In this document: piece after piece, positions 33,318 through 41,038 of the stretch
Numbering within the stretch: the stretch's first letter is position 1
How the letters are laid out: every line of letters begins with the position of its first letter
Source of the DNA: an uncultured Porphyromonadaceae bacterium
GTDB taxonomy: Bacteria; Bacteroidota; Bacteroidia; Bacteroidales; Muribaculaceae
Reading direction: 5' to 3'
Length of the DNA: 64,000 nt
NCBI GenBank assembly: GCA_902491625.1
Contig: CABUIO010000007.1
Coordinates: 1 to 64,000, forward strand
Translations under genes and position numbers: made by a program
Notes under the pieces: generated by a model
Seen by the model: only the letters and a program-made list of their open reading frames with translations
What the model was told of the DNA's origin: nothing
Databases searched by the model: none

Positions 33318-35036
33318 ATGAAGAAAAATATATATTTGAAAGGTGCGGCCGCAACAGTGCTCTCGCTTGCCCTCGCTTCCTGTGCGAGCGATTATCTGGA
33401 CACGCCCACACACGGCAATATCGACAGCGATGAAGTATGCGCGACTACGGAAACCGCACACCAGGCTGTCATCGGTGCCTGCCAGGGTCTGGCAGGTGTA
33501 TGGAGCTACGATCTGCTCTATCAGTTCCTCGGAATCGGCGATGTCGCTGTGGGCACATTCTACGGTGAGATGCCCGGCTCCGACTCCTTCAACAACTTCT
33601 TCCTCGACGTGAATCCCTCATGGGATATCTACTACCGTATGGATGACACCATGGGTAAGGGCAACTATGTCTGGGACGAAAAGACCTGGATGTGGGCCTA
33701 CGCCATGATCGGTCAGGTCAATGAGGTGCTCGACGGAATCGACGGTGCAGCCGGCTCGGACGAGGAACGTGCATTCACCAAAGCCGAGGCCCTGACCCTC
33801 CGCGCCCACTGCTACTGGCGTCTGCTGCAGGCCTACGCTCCCCGCTGGGAAGCTTCCAACAACGGCCAGAGCCTCTCCGTGATCCTTCGTGTCAGTGCAA
33901 AGCAGGAACAGGATCTTCCCCTTTCTCCCATGATCGACGTTCTCGACCAGATGTATGCCGACCTTGACGAGGCGATCGTAAACTATAAGGCTGCCGGCAG
34001 CTATCGCCGCACGCTTACCTACGAGCCCGACCTCAGTGTCTGCTACGGCGTCTATGCCCGTACCGCCGCTCTCAAGAACGACTGGGAGAAGGTGAAGACA
34101 ATGGCCCACAATGCACGCCAGGGCTTCCACTCCGCTACAAAGGAGGAGGCTTTCTCCGGCTACTGTGCTTACGTGAACAACGAGTGGATGTGGTCCGGTT
34201 CTTTCGCGGCTGTTGATGACCATGTCTACTCCAACTGGTCGACCAACTGGGCCTGCAACGGTTTCCGCGCCTGCAACGCATCCGGAACGAACCGTATCAA
34301 CATCGACCTCTACAACAAGATTCCCGAGACCGACGCACGCCGTGATCTCTGGATGACAGTCGACAAGCTCGATGTTGACCGCTCGCTTATCTATAATGCC
34401 AAGAACATCAATCCTCTTAACATGGATATCCGCCAGCGCACAGTGCGCCGTGCCGCCACCGCCTGGATTGAGGACCACCAGAACAAAAATGATGGGTTCA
34501 CAGATCTGGCCTACACATCCAAGGGCCAGACCGAAGGTTCCGATCAGGATGTGACCGCTCCCGTGATCTGCGACGGCGCCCAGATGAAATTCTGGTCGAA
34601 AGGTCTTCTCGGTCAGAACGGCTGGGGATTCCCTCCCTTCATGCGTGCCACCGAGATGTATCTTCTCGAAGCTGAGGCTTGCGCGATGCTCGGCCAGTCC
34701 GGCGAGGCTCAGGCTATCCTCAACGAGGTCAACCGCAAGTTCAATCCCGACTATACCTGCACCGCTACCGGTCAGCAGCTCATCGACGAGGTTCGCGACT
34801 ACACACGTATCGAACTCTGGGGCGAAGGCTTCTGCTGGTTCAACCTCAAGCGCTGGGGTCTCAATCTCACACGCCGTGCATGGATGGCCGGTGATCCCGC
34901 TTCGGGCAACCTCCCAGCTGCCATCGAGTGCAACGTCGGCCCCAACGACGCAAACCTCTGGCGCTACGGCATCCCGCGCAGCGAGACCAACTACAATGTC
35001 AACGTGACATATCCTTATCCCGGCAACGGTATGTAA
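33318..35036 (+). CDS. SusD/RagB-family surface lipoprotein
   Basis: 572 residues from the ATG at 33318, which opens a good lipoprotein signal (lipobox LALASC, Cys at about residue 22); an upstream ATG at 33279 would put 13 extra residues before it. The SusD fold is visible: N-terminal YLDTPTHGNIDS, AEALTLRAHCYWRLLQAYAP (TPR helix), PFMRATEMYLLEAEACAMLG, and the C-terminal RIELWGEGFCWFNLKRWG. It caps the SusC partner and binds the ligand. No further sus genes follow; rpsA is next. Confidence 0.95.
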   Translation: MKKNIYLKGAAATVLSLALASCASDYLDTPTHGNIDSDEVCATTETAHQAVIGACQGLAGVWSYDLLYQFLGIGDVAVGTFYGEMPGSDSFNNFFLDVNPSWDIYYRMDDTMGKGNYVWDEKTWMWAYAMIGQVNEVLDGIDGAAGSDEERAFTKAEALTLRAHCYWRLLQAYAPRWEASNNGQSLSVILRVSAKQEQDLPLSPMIDVLDQMYADLDEAIVNYKAAGSYRRTLTYEPDLSVCYGVYARTAALKNDWEKVKTMAHNARQGFHSATKEEAFSGYCAYVNNEWMWSGSFAAVDDHVYSNWSTNWACNGFRACNASGTNRINIDLYNKIPETDARRDLWMTVDKLDVDRSLIYNAKNINPLNMDIRQRTVRRAATAWIEDHQNKNDGFTDLAYTSKGQTEGSDQDVTAPVICDGAQMKFWSKGLLGQNGWGFPPFMRATEMYLLEAEACAMLGQSGEAQAILNEVNRKFNPDYTCTATGQQLIDEVRDYTRIELWGEGFCWFNLKRWGLNLTRRAWMAGDPASGNLPAAIECNVGPNDANLWRYGIPRSETNYNVNVTYPYPGNGM

Positions 35037-35152
35037 TCGGGATATATCAACCGTCATAACACAATTTCGGAGGCGTGTCGCTTGGGCGGCGCGCCTCCGC
35101 TGCCTTCGGAGTGTCGGATATATGTTCTTTTTGAGCGTTGCGGACTGAAAAT

Positions 35153-35183
35153 TTGGTAGTTGCGGATATTTGTATTAACTTTG
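35153..35183 (+). promoter_or_regulatory. Promoter of rpsA
   Basis: TTG (35153-35155), 20 bases, TAACTTTG (35176-35183). Predicted start near 35190, giving a leader of about 145 bases before the ATG at 35336. S1 genes are often autoregulated through such leaders, but I see no defined motif. Confidence 0.8.
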
Positions 35184-35335
35184 CGGCGTCGGAAGAAGGA
35201 CTGTGTTAAGACATTTCGCCCGGATTCCGGCAGAAGTAACCTATTTATTAACCCGGTGAAGCGCGCTACATCCGCATTCCGATGTCTGACAGCGAGATAT
35301 CCGCGCGGAGCCACAAAAACTTTTTCGCATCCATA

Positions 35336-37123
35336 ATGAGCGAAGTAAAAAACACTCCTATCGAGGATTTCGATTGGGAGGCTTACGAAAAAGGCGATAC
35401 TCTCACAAGTGAGAGCCGCGCACAACTTACCAAAACTTACGACGAGAGCCTCAACACTGTAAAGGATCAGGAGGTTGTCGAAGGTACTGTCATCGCTATC
35501 AACAAGCGCGAGGTTGTCGTGAACATCGGCTACAAGAGCGACGGCATCATCCCCGTGAGCGAATTCCGCTACAATCCCGATCTCAAGGTCGGCGACAAGG
35601 TGGAAGTGTTCGTGGAGAATCAGGAAGACAAGAAAGGTCAGCTCATCCTCTCGCACCGCAAGGCCCGCGCAGCCCGCAGCTGGGAGCGCGTCAACCAGGC
35701 TCTCGAGAACGATGAGATCATCAAGGGCTTCGTGAAGTGCCGCACCAAGGGCGGTATGATCGTCGACGTATTCGGCATCGAGGCTTTCCTCCCCGGATCG
35801 CAGATCGACGTGCGTCCCATCCGCGACTACGACATGTACGTGGAGAAGACCATGGAGTTCAAGGTTGTCAAGATCAACCAGGAATACCGCAATGTTGTCG
35901 TCAGCCACAAGGCACTCATCGAGGCCGAGCTGGAACAGCAGAAGAAGGAGATCATCGCCAAGCTCGAAAAGGGTCAGGTGCTCGAAGGTACCGTCAAGAA
36001 CATCACCCCCTACGGTGTGTTCATCGACCTCGGCGGTGTCGACGGTCTTATCCACATCACAGACCTCATCTGGGGCCGCGTTGCCGATCCCAAGGAGGTT
36101 GTCGAGCTTGATCAGAAGCTCAACGTCGTTATCCTCGACTTCGACGACGAGAAGAAGCGCATCGCCCTCGGCCTCAAGCAGCTCATGCCCCATCCCTGGG
36201 ACGCTCTCGACGCCAACCTCAAGGTCGGCGACCGCATCAAGGGCCGCGTAGTCGTCATGGCTGACTACGGTGCATTCGTGGAGGTCGCTCCCGGCGTCGA
36301 AGGTCTTATCCACGTCAGCGAGATGAGCTGGAGCCAGCACCTCCGCAGCGCGCAGGACTTCCTGAAAGTCGGCGACGAGGTTGAGGCTGTCGTGCTCACA
36401 CTCGATCGCGAGGAGCGCAAGATGAGCCTCGGTCTCAAGCAGCTCAAACCCGATCCCTGGGAGAATGTCGAGACCAACTACGCCATCGGCAGCCGCCACA
36501 CTGCAAAGGTGCGCAATTTCACCAACTTCGGTGTCTTCGTAGAGCTTGAGGAAGGTGTCGACGGTCTCATCCACATCAGCGACCTCAGCTGGACAAAGAA
36601 GATCAAACACCCCAGCGAGTTCACGAAGGTCGGCAACGAGATCGATGTTCAGGTTCTCGAAATCGACAAGGAGAACCGTCGCCTCAGCCTCGGCCACAAG
36701 CAGCTTGAGGAGAATCCCTGGGATGTATTCGAGACTGTCTTCACAGTCGGCAGCATCCACGAGGGCACAATCGTAGAGGTTATGGACCGCGGTGCCGTCA
36801 TCGCTCTTCCCTACGGTGTCGAGGGCTTCGCCACTCCCAAGCACCTCGTTAAGGAAGACGGCACACAGGCCAAGCTCGACGAGAAGCTCAACTTCAAGGT
36901 TATCGAGTTCAACAAGGACAGCAAGCGCATCATCCTGAGCCACAGCCGCATCGCTGAGGACATCAAGCGTGGCGAGAACCGCAAGGAGCGTGCAGAGCGC
37001 AAGAGCTCTTCCGCACCCCGCAAGGCTGCCGAGCCCGCAGTTGCAGCTCCTCAGATCGAGAAGACAACCCTTGGCGACCTCGCATCCCTTCAGGCTCTGA
37101 AAGAGAAGATGGAAGGCAAGTAA
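35336..37123 (+). CDS. rpsA: 30S ribosomal protein S1
   Basis: 595 residues from the ATG at 35336 (starts MSEVKNTPIEDFDWEAY, as in other Bacteroidetes S1). An earlier in-frame ATG at 35282 would add 18 residues that I judge to be leader. The protein is six S1 (OB-fold) repeats, visible as GxxxDGLIH cores such as VDGLIHITDLIW, VEGLIHVSEMSW and VDGLIHISDLSW, with a charged Ala/Lys-rich C-terminal tail. It binds mRNA on the 30S. The gene is followed by a 172-bp repeat element before the next gene. Confidence 0.97.
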   Translation: MSEVKNTPIEDFDWEAYEKGDTLTSESRAQLTKTYDESLNTVKDQEVVEGTVIAINKREVVVNIGYKSDGIIPVSEFRYNPDLKVGDKVEVFVENQEDKKGQLILSHRKARAARSWERVNQALENDEIIKGFVKCRTKGGMIVDVFGIEAFLPGSQIDVRPIRDYDMYVEKTMEFKVVKINQEYRNVVVSHKALIEAELEQQKKEIIAKLEKGQVLEGTVKNITPYGVFIDLGGVDGLIHITDLIWGRVADPKEVVELDQKLNVVILDFDDEKKRIALGLKQLMPHPWDALDANLKVGDRIKGRVVVMADYGAFVEVAPGVEGLIHVSEMSWSQHLRSAQDFLKVGDEVEAVVLTLDREERKMSLGLKQLKPDPWENVETNYAIGSRHTAKVRNFTNFGVFVELEEGVDGLIHISDLSWTKKIKHPSEFTKVGNEIDVQVLEIDKENRRLSLGHKQLEENPWDVFETVFTVGSIHEGTIVEVMDRGAVIALPYGVEGFATPKHLVKEDGTQAKLDEKLNFKVIEFNKDSKRIILSHSRIAEDIKRGENRKERAERKSSSAPRKAAEPAVAAPQIEKTTLGDLASLQALKEKMEGK

Positions 37124-37138
37124 GCCATCCCTTATAAG

Positions 37139-37310
37139 GTTAACCTATAAAATCTCAAAATATGGCGTAATATGATTATAAATGCCACAAAACCAACCTA
37201 TTGAAAATTCCAATATTGTCCCAAGATGGAATATACCCAGGAAGAATTGGGAATTGCTTATCATGTAATTGTCGAATATTACGTCTATTTGAGGGATTTT
37301 ATAGGTTAAC
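37139..37310. repeat. 172-bp foldback element (second family)
   Basis: Ends GTTAACCTATAAAATC (37139-37154) and its complement at the far end (to 37310), 16 bases exact, then partly matching for about nine more. The interior has further pairing (GTAATAT with ATATTAC) and no ORF. It lies 15 bases after the rpsA stop and is unrelated in sequence to the 193-bp repeat. MITE-like. Single copy in this window. Confidence 0.78.
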
Positions 37311-37316
37311 AAAGTC

Positions 37317-37349
37317 AGTCGGCTGCCGCGATACTGCGACAGCCGACTC
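37317..37349. terminator. Hairpin between rpsA and the phosphatase gene
   Basis: AGTCGGCTG / CAGCCGACT 9-bp stem plus inner CGC/GCG. It has only a weak T-run on either strand, and the two genes converge on it (rpsA plus, phosphatase minus). Confidence 0.55.
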
Positions 37350-37361
37350 TAATTCTATATA

Positions 37362-37397
37362 TGCCCTATAGGCCCCATAAGCCCTATAAACCCTATA
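37362..37397. repeat. CCCTATA micro-repeat
   Basis: Four near-copies of CCCTATA/CCCCATAA in 36 bases, ending within the stop of the phosphatase gene. A short, possibly slippage-prone array. Confidence 0.5.
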
Positions 37398-37869
37398 CTT
37401 GGAGGTTGTCGAGCAGACCTTGGCAGGCGTCCTGCAGGAGGTCGAGGACGAGTTCGAAACCTTCGGAGCCTTCGTAGTAGGGATCGGGCACGTAGTCGTA
37501 GCCGCCCGGATGGCGGCAGTAGCTTATCATCTCCACAATCTTGCGCTCGGCTTCAACGGTCGGTGCCAAGCGTCGCAGATCCGAGAGGTTGCTTGCGTCC
37601 ATCGCGACTATGATGTCGAAGCGATCGAAATCGCTTTCTGTCACGGGACGTGAACGATGTGTCAGCTCGTAGCCACGGCGTCGCGCGTGGATGCGCATTC
37701 TGTTGTCGGGAAGTTGACCTTTGTGGCCGGAATACGTACCTGCGCTGTCAAGTTCGAATCGGTCGCTGAGTCCGGCCTCATCGACGAGCGCCTGCATGAC
37801 GCCTTGTGCCGCCGGAGACCTGCAAATATTTCCCAGGCACACGAAAAGTATCCTTATCTTGTCTTTCAT
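37393..37869 (-). CDS. Low-molecular-weight protein tyrosine phosphatase
   Basis: 158 residues from the ATG at 37869 (an in-frame TTG at 37875 is a weaker start). The LMW-PTP signature VCLGNICRSP is at the N-terminus (nucleophile Cys11), and the general acid is in YVPDPYYEG near residue 125. Cytosolic tyrosine or arginine phosphatase, in other bacteria often acting on capsule kinases; no such kinase is visible here. The upstream HD-domain gene ends eight bases before this start on the same strand, so the two probably share a transcript. Confidence 0.92.
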   Translation of the reverse strand: MKDKIRILFVCLGNICRSPAAQGVMQALVDEAGLSDRFELDSAGTYSGHKGQLPDNRMRIHARRRGYELTHRSRPVTESDFDRFDIIVAMDASNLSDLRRLAPTVEAERKIVEMISYCRHPGGYDYVPDPYYEGSEGFELVLDLLQDACQGLLDNLQV

Positions 37870-37877
37870 ATTCAAAA

Positions 37878-38435
37878 TTATTTAGTTTGGTCGATGTGAA
37901 AGAGGGCGTCCATGGCGTCGAAGCGCGCGAGTGTATCGCCTCCGAACGCGGCCATCTGCGTGCGGATTTTCTCTAAAGGTTTCTCGTCGTCGGGACGGCG
38001 CGATTTGGAGAAGAATTTGTCGGCGTAGCAGATAAGTTTCTCTTCAAGTGTCTCGGGGATAAGGTCGATGTGGGGGAGAGGCAGATCGTTGTCGATGATA
38101 TAGTCGCGTGTGATTCCGGCGCCGGTGTGGCGCTCGGCTACTCTTGCGTGCTTAGGCAAGCCTTCCTTGCGGAGAATGTCGGCGCCGATTGTGCCGTGGC
38201 AGATGTATGGGTTGCTGCCGTGGCAGTGGATCGATGGCGCGTCGCAGGCTCCGACGCCGATGTCGTGGAGCATTGCGGCTTCGAGGGTGAACTGGCGGTC
38301 GATTGGAAGCTCCGGATGCATTTCTGCAATTTCGAGAGCCTTGCGTGCAACTGTTTCGGAATGTGCCGTTAGCAGCGCAAGGAGCTCGTTGTTGCCGTAA
38401 GTGTATTTTCTCAGCAGTGAGTTGTAGTCAATCAT
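37878..38435 (-). CDS. HD-domain (HDIG) phosphohydrolase family protein
   Basis: 185 residues. AAMLHDIGVGACDAP carries the HD pair, with an earlier His (LTAHSETVA) and a later His/Asp (ICYADKFFSK), so the metal site is complete. Such HDIG proteins hydrolyse nucleotides or signalling phosphates; the substrate is unknown. The extra CHGSNPYICHG insert has two Cys and two His and could bind another metal. Probably co-transcribed with the tyrosine phosphatase downstream. Confidence 0.85.
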   Translation of the reverse strand: MIDYNSLLRKYTYGNNELLALLTAHSETVARKALEIAEMHPELPIDRQFTLEAAMLHDIGVGACDAPSIHCHGSNPYICHGTIGADILRKEGLPKHARVAERHTGAGITRDYIIDNDLPLPHIDLIPETLEEKLICYADKFFSKSRRPDDEKPLEKIRTQMAAFGGDTLARFDAMDALFHIDQTK

Positions 38436-38448
38436 GATTACGGAGGGT

Positions 38449-38494
38449 TTTAAAAAGCCCGGAGCAGGGCGTTATTGGCGTCGTTGCTCCGGGC
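38449..38494 (-). terminator. Terminator of ilvE
   Basis: GCCCGGAGCA / TGCTCCGGGC (10-bp stem, 38457-38466 with 38485-38494) followed on the minus strand by TTTTTAAAA. It lies 29 bases after the ilvE stop. Confidence 0.85.
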
Positions 38495-38523
38495 GTGGTT
38501 CGTTATCCGAGAGAAAATGTCAC

Positions 38524-39558
38524 TCAGTCATTCTCTTCGAGAATTGTGCACCAGTTGTGGGTGTCGGGAATTTCGCCGTACTGGATGCCGCGGAGATGAT
38601 TGTAGAGTTTGGTTGTCATCTCGCCGGCGACTCCGGGAGTGCCGAAGTTGTAGACCTTGCCGTTGTCGAGGTCGTCGACGCGCTCGATTGGGGAGCATAC
38701 GGCGGCTGTTCCGCAGGCAGCTGCTTCCTCGAATGTCTCTAGTTCCTCAACAGGGATGGGACGGCGCTCGACCTTCATGCCGAGGTCTTCGGCGATGGTG
38801 CAGAGGCTCATGTTGGTGATCGAGGGAAGGATGGATTCGCTCGCGGGAGTGATGTAGGTGTTGTTCCTGATACCATAGAAGTTGGCTGCACCGCACTCGT
38901 CGAGATATTTCTTCTCCTTGGGGTCGAGATAAAGCATCACGCTGTAGCCCATGTCGTGGGCCTTTTCGCCGGCTACGAGGCTTGCGGCGTAGTTGCCGCC
39001 GACCTTGATGCTTCCTGTGCCCTTGGGAGCGACGCGGTCATATTCGCGCGACATGCACACCTTTGTGGGACGGAACCCTTCCTTGAAGTAAGGTCCGACG
39101 GGAGTGACGAGCATGATGACCATGTATTCGTCGGCGGGCTTCACGCCTACGCGGGCTGTGATGCCGATCTCCAGCGGACGGATATAGAGGGAAGCGCCTG
39201 TGCCGTAGGGAGGGATGAAGCGCTTGTTGAGCTCAACGACCATCTTGGCCATTTCCACGAATTTCTCTACGGGAAGGGGAGCCATCTTGACGCCTTCGGC
39301 GCTGCGGATGAAACGCTTTGCATTTTCTTCGGGACGGAAGATGCGGATTTTGCCGTCTTTGCCACGGAACGCCTTGAGGCCTTCAAAGGATTCCTGACCA
39401 TAGTGCAGGCATGAAGCCGCGATGTGGAGAGGCACATATTCGGAGTCGGAAACTTCGATTTCGCCCCATTTTCCATCTTTGTAGGTGCAACGCACATTGT
39501 AGTCGGTCTTTGTGTAAGAGAACGTGAGGTTGCCCCAGTCAATTTCTGTCTCTTTCAT
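38524..39558 (-). CDS. ilvE: Branched-chain amino-acid aminotransferase
   Basis: 344 residues, PLP fold type IV. The GSIKVGGNYAASL segment includes the family's Lys-proximal region, and the catalytic site also has the EVSDSEYVPLHIAASCLHYG type start and CGTAAVCSPIERV near the C-terminus. It swaps amino groups between Leu/Ile/Val and 2-oxoglutarate. Monocistronic: next gene (39600-39935) is 41 bases upstream with a different type of product, and a terminator follows the stop. Confidence 0.94.
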   Translation of the reverse strand: MKETEIDWGNLTFSYTKTDYNVRCTYKDGKWGEIEVSDSEYVPLHIAASCLHYGQESFEGLKAFRGKDGKIRIFRPEENAKRFIRSAEGVKMAPLPVEKFVEMAKMVVELNKRFIPPYGTGASLYIRPLEIGITARVGVKPADEYMVIMLVTPVGPYFKEGFRPTKVCMSREYDRVAPKGTGSIKVGGNYAASLVAGEKAHDMGYSVMLYLDPKEKKYLDECGAANFYGIRNNTYITPASESILPSITNMSLCTIAEDLGMKVERRPIPVEELETFEEAAACGTAAVCSPIERVDDLDNGKVYNFGTPGVAGEMTTKLYNHLRGIQYGEIPDTHNWCTILEEND

Positions 39559-39599
39559 TATATGTTGTCGATTTAAGGGTTGATGTATCTGAAATTTTC

Positions 39600-39935
39600 T
39601 TAGAGTGCGACCTTGCAGGTCATGTCGCCGATCTTGACTATGAAGACGCCGTGGGTGTTGAGTTCGAGAATCGAGGTGCCGGCCGGAAGCGTTTCCTGAG
39701 AGATGAGCTGTCCGAGGATGCTGAACACTCTCACCTGCACCGGGCGGTTGGTGGTGACTATGATAGTGCCTCGTGAGGAACGGACCTCGATGTCGACGGT
39801 CTGCTTCACGACACGCGACTGCTGCAGCCGGTCGTTGCCTTTCAGCGACTCCCAGTTGCGCGCTCCATGCGACGGCATTGCTGACGCCATAACTATCGCA
39901 CTCAATATCAATATATTGCGAATGAATTGTCTCAT
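39600..39935 (-). CDS. Small secreted protein with type IX-like C-terminal tail
   Basis: 111 residues from the ATG at 39935. Signal peptide (about residues 1-25, ends MPSHGA), a short linker, and then nearly only a beta-sandwich C-terminal domain: VQVRVFSILGQLISQE, then LNTHGVFIVKIG. This is the pattern of Por-type (type IX) sorting domains, but here it forms most of the protein without a cargo. The frame upstream of the chosen start has no features. Function unknown; could be a remnant of a longer gene or a real mini-protein. Confidence 0.6.
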   Translation of the reverse strand: MRQFIRNILILSAIVMASAMPSHGARNWESLKGNDRLQQSRVVKQTVDIEVRSSRGTIIVTTNRPVQVRVFSILGQLISQETLPAGTSILELNTHGVFIVKIGDMTCKVAL

Positions 39936-40035
39936 CCGGTGTTTGTTCTTCGCTTTAACGATGCGTAAAATTATAAAATCTTTTCCACATAGTGGCAAAA
40001 TCGGCCTAATTTTATTGTCGTGTGAGGAAAAAGAT

Positions 40036-40071
40036 GAGAAAAAAGGCGGCACATCCGTCGGGATGCGCCGC
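40036..40071 (-). terminator. Terminator of the 93-residue lipoprotein
   Basis: GCGGC-A-CATCC / GGATG-C-GCCGC stem with a GTCG loop, followed on the minus strand by six or more T. 36 bases after the stop at 40108. Confidence 0.85.
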
Positions 40072-40107
40072 GCATTTAAGTCGTTTCCGAACGACCTCAG
40101 TGGTCAA

Positions 40108-40389
40108 TTACTTCGTCGGGTTATCGGCTACTGCGGGAGCCGGAACGCTGCCGTCGCTGTTGACGACAACATCTTCTGTAGCCACGCCTTCGCCATCGGC
40201 GACAACCTGACCGTTCTGATCGGCAACCTCGACAACGTCGCCTACAGTCTCGTCGATGGTTTCGCCGGGAGTCACCGTGCTGACGACCTTTGCGTCTTTC
40301 ACATCAGTAGGGGTCTTGTCTTCTTTCTGGCAGTTGGTCAGGCCGGCTGCGACAAAGACTGCAGCGGCGGCAAAAAGGATCTTTTTCAT
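40108..40389 (-). CDS. Small acidic lipoprotein, unknown function
   Basis: 93 residues from the ATG at 40389. Lipobox AAGLTNC (Cys at about residue 20), then a very acidic, Val/Asp-rich body without membrane spans. It resembles small Bacteroidetes lipoproteins with no known function. It has its own terminator at 40036-40071 and is probably monocistronic. A longer frame upstream lacks the signal peptide. Confidence 0.65.
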   Translation of the reverse strand: MKKILFAAAAVFVAAGLTNCQKEDKTPTDVKDAKVVSTVTPGETIDETVGDVVEVADQNGQVVADGEGVATEDVVVNSDGSVPAPAVADNPTK

Positions 40390-40600
40390 AATTTGTCTTA
40401 TTGTGGAATAATTGTTGTTCTCCATATATAACAACGCAGAAAGGAAAATTCCTTTAATGATTTGGATTTCGGGTGGGATTGATTCTGCTCCGGCGCCGCA
40501 GGAGCATCGCTCCCGGGGTGTTTCATGGTGTGAATAGATCTAAGGTGTTTGAGGCATACGTTGTTACAAACCATTGCGCAACGATGCATAGGAGTAAGTC

Positions 40601-40780
40601 TTATTCATTTATAAATGTGCAGCTTTCCAAGTTTCCCATGGTATTCCGATTTAATGATAGAGATTGGTTTAACGCAATATTGAGTGAATGTGTAGAGTCA
40701 TGGAAGCGGTGGTTAATCTCTCGCTGCGACGCCTGAGTCAGAATGTCAATGTAGGAACCGATGGTTGCGGTCCGTGCCAT
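40601..40780 (-). CDS. Hypothetical 59-residue protein with strong promoter
   Basis: 59 residues from ATG 40780 (MARTATIGSYIDILTQASQR...). I cannot assign a family; the N-terminus has the look of a DNA-binding or transposase start, but nothing follows. Support for expression is the promoter at 40797-40830. The rest of the 40390-41038 gap holds only this and a terminator near pepD. It could also be the decayed 5' end of a longer gene. Confidence 0.35.
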   Translation of the reverse strand: MARTATIGSYIDILTQASQREINHRFHDSTHSLNIALNQSLSLNRNTMGNLESCTFINE

Positions 40781-40796
40781 GTTTTCTTGCACATCA

Positions 40797-40830
40797 CAAA
40801 GGTAAGGCCATTTTTTTGTCCCTCCAAATT
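40797..40830 (-). promoter_or_regulatory. Strong promoter before the 59-residue ORF
   Basis: On the minus strand: TTTG, 20 bases, then TACCTTTG (40797-40804), full consensus at both boxes. Transcription would begin near 40790, ten bases before the ATG at 40780. Confidence 0.7.
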
Positions 40831-40973
40831 TTTCGGCAATTATTTTTATCATTTTGTAAGAAAAATTTGGGTCGGCCTCCTGTTTTGGACTTTTGCGGAT
40901 TGAATTTTCGGCGGTTTGAAGGATGTATGCTTTCAAAATGACACAATATTTGTCTGTGAAGACATAAAATTAG

Positions 40974-41022
40974 AGGTCTCCGACGATGAAAGGTGTGTTC
41001 ATGTCGGAGACCTTTTTTAGAT
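40974..41022. terminator. Terminator near the end of pepD (first copy)
   Basis: AGGTCTCCGAC / GTCGGAGACCT (11 bp) with GATGAA/TTCATG pairing inside. On the plus strand it is followed by a T-run, on the minus strand by TAATTTTA. It sits 17 or more bases after the pepD stop and can serve the minus-strand pepD genes. Confidence 0.7.
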
Positions 41023-41038
41023 TTTTTTATCTCGGAAA

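Noticed and set aside
35054..36943. A 629-residue minus-strand ORF opposite rpsA
   Set aside because: The long open frame is caused by the biased codons of S1; its Leu/Asp/Val-rich product matches no family.
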